Position numbers and translations under genes: made by a program. A DNA stretch of 9,981 nt from Verrucomicrobiota bacterium (lineage in GTDB: Bacteria; Verrucomicrobiota; Verrucomicrobiia; Verrucomicrobiales; Verrucomicrobiaceae), in assembly GCA_021413535.1 (NCBI GenBank), contig JAIOQF010000042.1, positions 1-9,981 on the forward strand, in the 5' to 3' direction. Within the stretch, counting starts at the first letter, position 1. Every line of letters starts with the position of its first letter. The notes below the pieces were generated by a model. It saw only the letters and a list, made by a program, of their open reading frames with translations. It was not told the origin of the DNA and searched no databases. Positions 1-6,033 of this stretch are shown one piece after another.

Positions 1-1670
1 TGGGCAGCAAGGTTAATGTCGGTGATTTTTTTGAACTGGCCACCCAGACGCTGGAAGGGGTGCTCTCCGCGCATGGCCAGAGCATTTTGCACCGTGATCT
101 GAAACCGGAAAACATGAAGGTGAAACGGCTGCCCGGCGGGCGCCTGCAGATCAAGATCGTGGACTTCGGCCTGGCGCGACTTTCGTATGGCGCGAAAAAA
201 CAGACGGAAGATCATCGCGGACACATTCTTGGTTCCATATTTTACATGGCGCCGGAGCAGTTTCTCCGCAAGCCGCTGGATGGTCGCACAGATTTGTATT
301 CGCTCGGCTGTGTCTATTATCAGGCGCTGTCCGGCCAGCGTCCATTTCAAGCGGCATCGGTGGCCGAGGTAATGGATTTGCACCTGAAGCACGAGGTCAC
401 GCTCCTGCACGATCTGCGCCCTGATCTGCCTTCGCGACTCTGCGACTGGGTGATGTGGCTGATGAACAGCGATCCCGGGGATCGGCCTGCGAATGCGCAA
501 CAGGCGCTCGATTCACTGCGCGGACTGGCCGCCGAAGGGGGGATCAGCGAGCCCGCAGTCAACCAAGTGGCCCCGGCTACTCCGATCTCCAGTGGAGTAG
601 GGCGCCCCGCGACGGGATCAGTGACACCGCGCAGTGCGAGTTCGATTCAACCGCAGCGCCCGGTGGTGTTGTCTCCGGCGGGATCGATTCATCCGGTGGC
701 ACAGCCGGACAATGGTTCATTCGAAGCAGCACCGCTGCCTCGGGCCAAGAGCAGTCTGGCTTGGCTCTATATCGTCAGCGGCGTCGTCGCACTGATTGGC
801 GGCGGTATTTTTCTTTATAGTAAAATGCACGGCGGAGCAGCCGATGCGCTCAGGCTGCTGCCGCCGGATGCCCTGGTGGATGGCTCCATCATTCGCTGGG
901 TATCCGGCGAAAAAATGGAGGCTTGGTCGGAGCCTGGCGCGAGTATTAGTCCTGCGAAGCCCGGCGATCTGATCATGAACTGGCACGATCTTTCGTCCTT
1001 GGCGGGTGATGCCGTCCTCAGTCCATGTGTCCGACGGAAGGAAAGCTGCCCCAGGCAACTCGTAGAACAACCGAATGAATTGAATAAAAAAATCAGCCTG
1101 TTGCGCTTCGAGGCTGCCAATTGCATGTCGCATGTGGCCGGCCCAGTGAATGTAATTGACTATCCTTTTGGCATCAATGTGAAGGACAAAGGAATGACGA
1201 TTTTTTTGATCGTGCGTCCCCAGATAACGAACAAAGAAGCTACGGTTCTCCGGCTCCAGGACAAAAGCGGCCAGCAATGGATTCAATTGCAGGCCTTTCC
1301 CAATAATGAGTATCGCGCTACCGCCAGCGTGCAGCCGCCCAAGGGAAAGCAAATTGCTTACATGTGCAAAATTAGTGGCAAAACCCCCAGTGTTTTCAGC
1401 CTCGTCAGTTTGCGGGCGGATCCCGAGTTTAAAAAAATCACGCTCACGGTTCGGAATGGCGCCGACGGTGAAAAAAAATCCAGCGATTGCCCCATGCCTC
1501 CCGGTTTCACCGCGCTGAGCGAGATCAATGTATCTTGGCCGAACACGTCTTTCACTGGCGACATTTGTGAGGTTATTCTCTGGCCTTTCAACATGACTCC
1601 AGACCAGCACGCGGAACAGGCACTCAAGTTTGCCGAACACTATTTCAAGCATCCGGGCAGCAAATGGTAA
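1..1670 (+). CDS. Receptor-like Ser/Thr protein kinase with LamG-like outer domain, 5'-truncated
   Basis: The 3' part of a Hanks-type protein kinase gene. The frame is open to the left edge (first full codon at base 3), so a GTG at base 60 is not a real start. In the 555 visible residues the catalytic loop HRDLKPEN lies at 30-37 (Asp32 catalytic, Asn37 metal-binding), DFG at 54-56 and the APE motif at 83-85. The glycine-rich loop and ATP-anchoring lysine lie outside the window. A Pro/Ser/Ala-rich linker (about 180-245) leads to one membrane segment (about 252-272, bases 756-818). The remaining ~280 residues should lie outside the cytoplasm. They end in a pattern typical of LamG/concanavalin-like folds (FTGDICEVILW, then an amphipathic helix) and contain several cysteines that could form disulfides. 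The likely role is sensing an outside ligand and phosphorylating cytoplasmic targets; ligand and targets are unknown. The kinase call is firm, the LamG-like fold moderate. Confidence 0.92.
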   Translation, partial: GSKVNVGDFFELATQTLEGVLSAHGQSILHRDLKPENMKVKRLPGGRLQIKIVDFGLARLSYGAKKQTEDHRGHILGSIFYMAPEQFLRKPLDGRTDLYSLGCVYYQALSGQRPFQAASVAEVMDLHLKHEVTLLHDLRPDLPSRLCDWVMWLMNSDPGDRPANAQQALDSLRGLAAEGGISEPAVNQVAPATPISSGVGRPATGSVTPRSASSIQPQRPVVLSPAGSIHPVAQPDNGSFEAAPLPRAKSSLAWLYIVSGVVALIGGGIFLYSKMHGGAADALRLLPPDALVDGSIIRWVSGEKMEAWSEPGASISPAKPGDLIMNWHDLSSLAGDAVLSPCVRRKESCPRQLVEQPNELNKKISLLRFEAANCMSHVAGPVNVIDYPFGINVKDKGMTIFLIVRPQITNKEATVLRLQDKSGQQWIQLQAFPNNEYRATASVQPPKGKQIAYMCKISGKTPSVFSLVSLRADPEFKKITLTVRNGADGEKKSSDCPMPPGFTALSEINVSWPNTSFTGDICEVILWPFNMTPDQHAEQALKFAEHYFKHPGSKW

Positions 1671-2389
1671 AATCCCACGAGGAGATCATTGATGCAGCCC
1701 GCTCCCTGTCAGATGCGCTGCGGACCTTGAGCTTTAGTGATCCAGTCGCGCACGTCTATGATCCGCTCGAATATGCCCGCACTGCGCATGAGATTTATCT
1801 CTCGCGCTTCGGTGGTGGCTTGAAGAAAATAGTTTTTCTCGGCATGAATCCTGGCCCCTTTGGCATGGCCCAGACTGGTGTGCCCTTTGGTGAAATTGCA
1901 GCCGTGCGCGACTGGATGAGCATCCGTGCGGCAGTCAGCAAACCAGCGCGCGAGCATCCCAAGCGGCCCATCCTGGGATTTGATTGTGATAAGAGCGAAG
2001 TCAGCGGCCGCAGACTCTGGGGCTTGTTCGCCCAGCGTTATGGGGCCGCGGATCTTTTTTTTAAGGATCATTTTGTGACCAATTACTGCCCGCTGGTTTT
2101 CATGGCCAAGTCTGGTGCCAATGTCACTCCAGACAAAGTCAGCGCGTCGGAGATGGAACCTGTGTTTGCCGCTTGTGACGCGCATCTGCGCCGTGTCGTG
2201 GAGATTCTCCAGCCTGAATGGCTTATCGGCGTCGGTGGTTTCGCCGAGGGTCGAGCCAAACTATTGCAGCCTCATTTTCCGAAACTCAAAGTTGCCCGCA
2301 TTCTCCATCCGAGTCCCGCGAGTCCTGCCGCGAACAAGGACTGGGCTGGCAACGTCACGCGCACCATGGAGGGGCTCGGTATCTGGTAG
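1664..2389 (+). CDS. SMUG1-type uracil-DNA glycosylase
   Basis: A 241-residue protein closely resembling the single-strand-selective monofunctional uracil-DNA glycosylase (UDG family 3) first known from animals. It should excise uracil and oxidised pyrimidines such as 5-hydroxymethyluracil to start base excision repair. Motif 1, GMNPGPFGMAQTGVPFG, is at 60-76 with the expected catalytic Asn62. The base-recognition stretch FVTNYCPLVFM is at 137-147, with Asn140 as the likely uracil reader. Motif 2, HPSPASPAANKDW, is at 215-227 with His215. EHPKRPILGF and SEVSGRRLWG also match the family. Length is close to that of vertebrate SMUG1 (about 270). The ATG overlaps the kinase stop by 7 bases and has no Shine-Dalgarno sequence, so translation is probably coupled to the kinase gene. 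The alternative of a family 4 or 5 UDG is unlikely because no iron-sulfur cysteine set is visible. Confidence 0.95.
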   Translation: MVKSHEEIIDAARSLSDALRTLSFSDPVAHVYDPLEYARTAHEIYLSRFGGGLKKIVFLGMNPGPFGMAQTGVPFGEIAAVRDWMSIRAAVSKPAREHPKRPILGFDCDKSEVSGRRLWGLFAQRYGAADLFFKDHFVTNYCPLVFMAKSGANVTPDKVSASEMEPVFAACDAHLRRVVEILQPEWLIGVGGFAEGRAKLLQPHFPKLKVARILHPSPASPAANKDWAGNVTRTMEGLGIW

Positions 2390-2399
2390 CGTGGAGTAT

Positions 2400-2415
2400 T
2401 GCTTAAATTTAAGCA
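2400..2415. promoter_or_regulatory. Perfect 16-base AT-rich palindrome, possible operator
   Basis: TGCTTAAATTTAAGCA is a perfect palindrome with no loop. It starts 11 bases after the glycosylase stop and ends 59 bases before the membrane-protein start. The form suits a site for a dimeric DNA-binding protein better than a terminator hairpin. No clear -35/-10 pair is visible beside it, so the operator role is inference. Confidence 0.3.
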
Positions 2416-2438
2416 CATAGACATGAAGGCATCATGAC

Positions 2439-2463
2439 TGGCACAGCGAGATTATTCGTGCCA
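2439..2463. repeat. Short inverted repeat upstream of membrane-protein gene
   Basis: TGGCAC (2439-2444) is mirrored by GTGCCA (2458-2463) across a 13-base spacer, 11 bases before the ATG at 2475. It could be a half-site pair for a regulator or a weak leader hairpin. Six-base arms are short enough to arise by chance. Confidence 0.2.
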
Positions 2464-2474
2464 AGATAACGCCG

Positions 2475-4172
2475 ATGACTTCCTCGACTTTTGCTGCAAC
2501 AGGCTCTCCGGCACGTTCGTTCCCTTGGGTTTCCTGTTTGCAGATGCTGCTGATCCTCGGCGGACTTTTTGGCCTTTACTGCCTGGTGCGGATTCCGTTG
2601 GAGTCGATGGTGACGCCAGATTTCCGTTCCAGGTCGTTCCTGTGGTCTGGATTGCTGCGCAGCCTGGGCGATGGACGATTCTGGTTGGGCGTGGTGCTGG
2701 GCGGCATCTTCGCCTGGCAAAATCGTGAATGGCAATCGTGGCGCGGTTTCTTTCCCGGCGGGAGATTGCATTACGTGGTCTGGGCGATCCTCTTTATTCT
2801 GGTTTGGACAACGGCGCTCTACCCCTACAACTTTTTTTATGGTCGGGCTCACTTGCTGGATCGACTGGTGATCCTTTTGCTGGGAGCGGCGACCCTGAGA
2901 AGACCCTCCTTCTTCCCGGCTTTAATATTCGCGGTGATGCAAAGTTATCTGCAATGGCAGGGCACCGGACTCGCCGATGCTGAATCCACGAATCGCAAGA
3001 TGATCCTGGACATGTCGTATATGATCGCTGCGGCGGGACTGGCCCGCCCCTGGCTGCTGCGCTGGCTGCCGAACCGGCTGCCGATGCTCACGGTGGTTTT
3101 TATTGGAGCGAATCTGATTCACTACTGGCTGCCTGGGCTCGCGAAGTTGAAAATCGGCCAGCACTGGGCGGACTGGGCGCTCCATGATGATCTCTACCAT
3201 CTGACCATCTCCACTTTTCTTTACGGATGGAATCTATTGTGGGATCAAGCGGGCGTGATTCGATTGCATGAGTCGCTGCAAGCCTTCGCGGTGCCGCTGA
3301 AGTTATTCGTGATCTTCATCGAGGTGGCGCTCCTGACGGCTTTTTGGAATCGCCGCTGGTTTGTGTTTCTGGCGGCGGGCCGCGCGATGCTGCACATGGG
3401 AATTTATGTGTTTTCTGGCGATACCTTTTGGAACTGGATTCTGACTCAGGCGGCCATCGTGGCGGCTTTCTGGCATCAGGAACCGCAGGACGATGCCGCC
3501 GCCGCGCGCTCCGGCGGCATCGCTTTGTTCTCACTGCCGGTAATGTTATGCTCCATGATTTACATGCTGGTCACGGCGCATTCGCACAAGGCGAGCAAGC
3601 TGGCCTGGTTTGATTCCCAAATCACGGAGCGATACGCGCTGCATGCGGTGATGGAGGACGGTCGCCGGCTTTACATCACGCCAACATTTTTCGAGCCTTA
3701 TGACTTTCCGATGATTCAGGCGCAGTTTCATTTTCTCCATCTCCAAGAGGATGGTGCCGGTGGGGAAAAGATACTCACGCGAACGTTTGGAGCCATTCAT
3801 GAGTGGGAGCCGGCCCATCAGATGCGGGGAATCAAAACGGTCGAGAATGCGCGCCCGATGATTCAGAAGCTGGGCACTGTTACGGAGAAACCCGTCCGCG
3901 AGGCGAAACGCATTCCGCAGTTCGATGAGTTTCTCCGCACCTGGATGAAGAATTACCAGGCGCAGCATGGAGCGCTGACCAAGACGCTGCATTTTCTCTC
4001 TCCGCCGCTGCACGCCTATGTTTACTCAACTCACAGTCATGAAAAAACTTACCATGGTGAGCCCGGGGTGAAGAAAATCGAGGTGGAGTTCGAGCGCATC
4101 CTTTTCGATGGGAAAGCTTTTCATGAAATTGACCGGCGCGTGATTCGCGAAATTCCGATGCAGAAAAAGTGA
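2475..4172 (+). CDS. HTTM-like polytopic membrane protein with soluble C-terminal domain
   Basis: A 565-residue protein. The first ~367 residues form about 9-10 hydrophobic segments (near 21-40, 68-84, 98-116, 127-142, 175-195, 202-218, 270-290, 294-312, 318-334 and 348-367). Spaced features such as HYWLPGLAKLKIGQHW (216-231), IEVALLTAFW (282-291) and the GRAMLHMGIY helix (302-311) resemble the HTTM domain, which is related to the membrane part of vitamin-K-dependent gamma-carboxylase. I do not see enough to claim carboxylase activity. Residues ~370-565 are soluble, rich in Glu, His and Lys, and I do not recognise them; the domain begins near ITERYALHAVMEDGRRLYIT. The ATG at 2475 has no Shine-Dalgarno sequence; Met24 (base 2544) is a less likely start because it lies inside the first hydrophobic segment. 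The function is unknown. The family call is moderate; the membrane topology is clear. Confidence 0.85.
   Translation: MTSSTFAATGSPARSFPWVSCLQMLLILGGLFGLYCLVRIPLESMVTPDFRSRSFLWSGLLRSLGDGRFWLGVVLGGIFAWQNREWQSWRGFFPGGRLHYVVWAILFILVWTTALYPYNFFYGRAHLLDRLVILLLGAATLRRPSFFPALIFAVMQSYLQWQGTGLADAESTNRKMILDMSYMIAAAGLARPWLLRWLPNRLPMLTVVFIGANLIHYWLPGLAKLKIGQHWADWALHDDLYHLTISTFLYGWNLLWDQAGVIRLHESLQAFAVPLKLFVIFIEVALLTAFWNRRWFVFLAAGRAMLHMGIYVFSGDTFWNWILTQAAIVAAFWHQEPQDDAAAARSGGIALFSLPVMLCSMIYMLVTAHSHKASKLAWFDSQITERYALHAVMEDGRRLYITPTFFEPYDFPMIQAQFHFLHLQEDGAGGEKILTRTFGAIHEWEPAHQMRGIKTVENARPMIQKLGTVTEKPVREAKRIPQFDEFLRTWMKNYQAQHGALTKTLHFLSPPLHAYVYSTHSHEKTYHGEPGVKKIEVEFERILFDGKAFHEIDRRVIREIPMQKK
3491..3522. repeat. 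Perfect 11-base inverted repeat inside the membrane-protein gene
   Basis: CGATGCCGCCG (3491-3501) and CGGCGGCATCG (3512-3522) are perfect reverse complements around a 10-base GC-rich loop. The RNA could form a very stable hairpin, followed by the moderately T-rich CTTTGTTC. It encodes the Asp/Ala-rich loop between the last two membrane segments. It may pause transcription or translation there, or may simply reflect GC-rich alanine and glycine codons. Confidence 0.4.
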
Positions 4173-4180
4173 GTCTGAAT

Positions 4181-5304
4181 TTAAAAGCGGCTCCGGGCGA
4201 AATCAGCCAAGGCGCGGGCCCGTTCCTGCCAGGAGAGTTGACCGGCGCGGGCGCGGGTGCGGTTCACCGCTTCCGCATACGCGACGGGATCATCCAACAG
4301 CCGCAGAGCCGAGCCGACAAAAGCTTTTTGATCTCCTTCAGTGACGTAAGTTCCTGAATCATCCAGCACTTCGCGCACCGAAGGAATATCGGTGCCGAGC
4401 GCCGGGATGCCGTGAGAGAGATAATCCAGCGCTTTCACCGGGCAGGTAAGATAACGATTATAGTAGGTGTCGGCCAGCATCACTACGCCCAGACTGGCGC
4501 GTTCTGCCAGCGCTGCGCGGAGCATCGCGGGCGGTTGAAAGGGCACGGCCTCGATCCAATGGCTCAGACCCCGGGATGCTGCCGCCTGGCGAATGCGTTC
4601 CGCATCTTTTTCATATCCGCCCCAGAATTCCGTGCGCACGCCCTGACCTGCCAGCGTGATGGCGGCCTTTTGCAGAAACGAAACTCCCTTGGGCCCGTGC
4701 ATGTGGCCCACATAGAAAATCGTGCGCGACTTCCGCCGCGCTTCCACATCGGCGGCAGACAGCAAGTCAGTGCCCAGCGGCCAGGCGATGGTGGCTTGTT
4801 GGGGGAAAATCTGCCGGTAACGTTTCTCCATCTCCCGAGTGATGCAGACAAGGCCCGAAATGCGCGGCAGCAAGAGTCGCTCCAGCCATTTTTCACGCAA
4901 GTCTCTGGCCCTCGGTTTGCGTTCGCGCCAGGACAGATCCGCGTAGAGGTCATGCAGTTCGTAAAAGCCTCTGACACGAGCGCCACGGCACATCCAAGCC
5001 AGTCGTGGTAAAAAACCAGCGTCAGCTCTTGGATCAGGCGCACTCCGGCTTTCCGAATAGATGCGCTCGCGCTTCCCAGCAGACCGCCGCGACGCGGCAC
5101 GCGATGAACGGTGAAATTCGGCAGCGGCTCCAGGGCATAAAAACTGCGCAGGTCTTCCTCGGTGTTGTCGCTCGTGGAGCCTTCGCCGAGAAAAAGATGC
5201 GAGGTCAATCCGATGCTGGCGAACGAATGCGCATTGCGCACGCCCATGTTTACGATGGGCCCCGGATGCTTCCAGTTGCGTTTGTTGATCCAGACGATGG
5301 TCAT
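4181..5304 (-). pseudogene. GT-B glycosyltransferase (GT4-like), split by an apparent -1 frameshift
   Basis: Two reading frames together make one glycosyltransferase of about 374 residues. The N-terminal half starts at ATG 5304 (MTIVWINKRNWKHPGPIVNM) and runs to HDWLG at residues 100-104 and slightly beyond. The C-terminal half, in the other frame, picks up at FYELHDLYADLSW and carries the nucleotide-sugar-binding half: a TIFYVGHMHGPKG strand-loop and PVKALDYLSHGIPALGTDIP before the stop at 4181. The shift equals loss of one base; adding one A to the A4 run at 4963-4966 (plus strand) joins the halves cleanly. No standard slippery heptamer lies in frame there. The ATG overlaps the upstream alkylation-repair stop by 4 bases (ATGA), so translation is coupled. 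It probably transfers a sugar to a cell-envelope or exported glycan; donor and acceptor are unknown. A sequencing error would explain it as well as a true mutation. The C-frame is also open upstream to 5533, but that extension is not part of the protein. Confidence 0.8.
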
Positions 5305-6023
5305 GAGCAGTTGAGAACACGGAACCGCATAAAGTGCAACCGCTCCGCTTTGGGAAAGTGCTCAATGGCGTAGCGCAGCATGGTGCGCGGCATCTGCGGA
5401 GCGTGGTTTTCCAGGAAACACACAAGCATGGGTTTGTCACGTTTGCCAACTTCCCGCAGCATCCAGCCGCAAGCCTTGTGCATGAGATCGTGCTGGTCGC
5501 CCAGCAGACGGCGCACCATCCGCAGGGTGTCATCGAACTGGCCTGCGCGAATGAAGGTCTGCGTTGCGATCACGGCGATCCGACGCTCCCAAAGCATCTT
5601 TGATCGTGCAAGCCGATCCAGAATAGTCCGGTCGTGCGTTAGCAGCCACACTCCAAGAAGCTGGGGCGCGCTGGTATCGACGAGATCCCAGTTGTTGATG
5701 CAACGTGTGTTCACCAGATAGAGTTTTACCAGGTGCGCACGGACAGATTGATTCTGCTTCGCTTTTTCAAATCGACGCACCATGATCAGCAAAGCGCAGA
5801 GTCGTTCCTCGTGCCATTTCGATTGCAGCAGCAGGAGCATGTTGTCTTCAGATAGGGCATCGCTCTGCTTCACGAGGGCGCGCACCTGCGGCACTTTCAG
5901 GCCTAGGAACTTGTCGCCCTCGCTGTAATCGCCGGGGCCGGTCTTGAAAAAACTCCGTGCTACTGCGGCAACTTTTGGCGTGGCCTGCTCACGCAGGGAG
6001 GTGCGGAACTGGCGAAATGTCAT
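5301..6023 (-). CDS. AlkD-type DNA alkylation repair glycosylase
   Basis: A 240-residue HEAT-like-repeat DNA glycosylase of the AlkC/AlkD superfamily, removing positively charged alkylated purines such as 3-methyladenine and 7-methylguanine. The family active-site set is present: NNWDLVDTSAP (110-120) supplies Trp112 and Asp116, spaced as Trp109 and Asp113 are in Bacillus cereus AlkD; LWERRIA (144-150) supplies Arg148; and KACGWMLREVGKRD (183-196) supplies Trp187. MPRTMLRYAIEHF (211-223) is the usual C-terminal helix. Length fits the family. It starts 10 bases after the glycyl-tRNA synthetase stop and overlaps the glycosyltransferase start by 4 bases, so it sits inside a minus-strand operon. 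No Shine-Dalgarno sequence precedes the ATG. No adaptive-response regulator or other alkylation gene is next to it. The short extra C-terminus (RLHFMRFRVLNCS) looks normal. Confidence 0.93.
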   Translation of the reverse strand: MTFRQFRTSLREQATPKVAAVARSFFKTGPGDYSEGDKFLGLKVPQVRALVKQSDALSEDNMLLLLQSKWHEERLCALLIMVRRFEKAKQNQSVRAHLVKLYLVNTRCINNWDLVDTSAPQLLGVWLLTHDRTILDRLARSKMLWERRIAVIATQTFIRAGQFDDTLRMVRRLLGDQHDLMHKACGWMLREVGKRDKPMLVCFLENHAPQMPRTMLRYAIEHFPKAERLHFMRFRVLNCS

Positions 6024-6033
6024 CGGCGATCAG

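Noticed and set aside
717..1652. A 311-codon open frame antisense to the kinase outer domain
   Set aside because: Its codons are exactly in register with the kinase codons, a common effect of GC-biased codon use. The translation shows no family features, while the sense frame is clearly coding.
4412..5011. A 199-codon plus-strand open frame over the glycosyltransferase
   Set aside because: It is a shadow of the minus-strand gene with no recognisable domain.
4961..5012. Programmed -1 frameshifting in the glycosyltransferase
   Set aside because: The T-runs here (tttttt near 5008-5013 and tttt at 4963-4966, on the minus strand) do not form an in-frame slippery heptamer, and shifting at the first would remove the conserved HDWLG. 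A mutation or read error fits better.
5305..5533. N-terminal extension of the glycosyltransferase C-frame up to an ATG at 5533
   Set aside because: It lies wholly within the alkylation-repair gene in another frame and its Cys-rich translation is not protein-like. The real N-terminus is in the frame starting at 5304.
1664..6023. A DNA repair island or defence system made of SMUG1 and AlkD
   Set aside because: The two glycosylases lie in separate, convergent units about 3 kb apart with unrelated genes between. No nuclease, helicase or other defence gene accompanies them.
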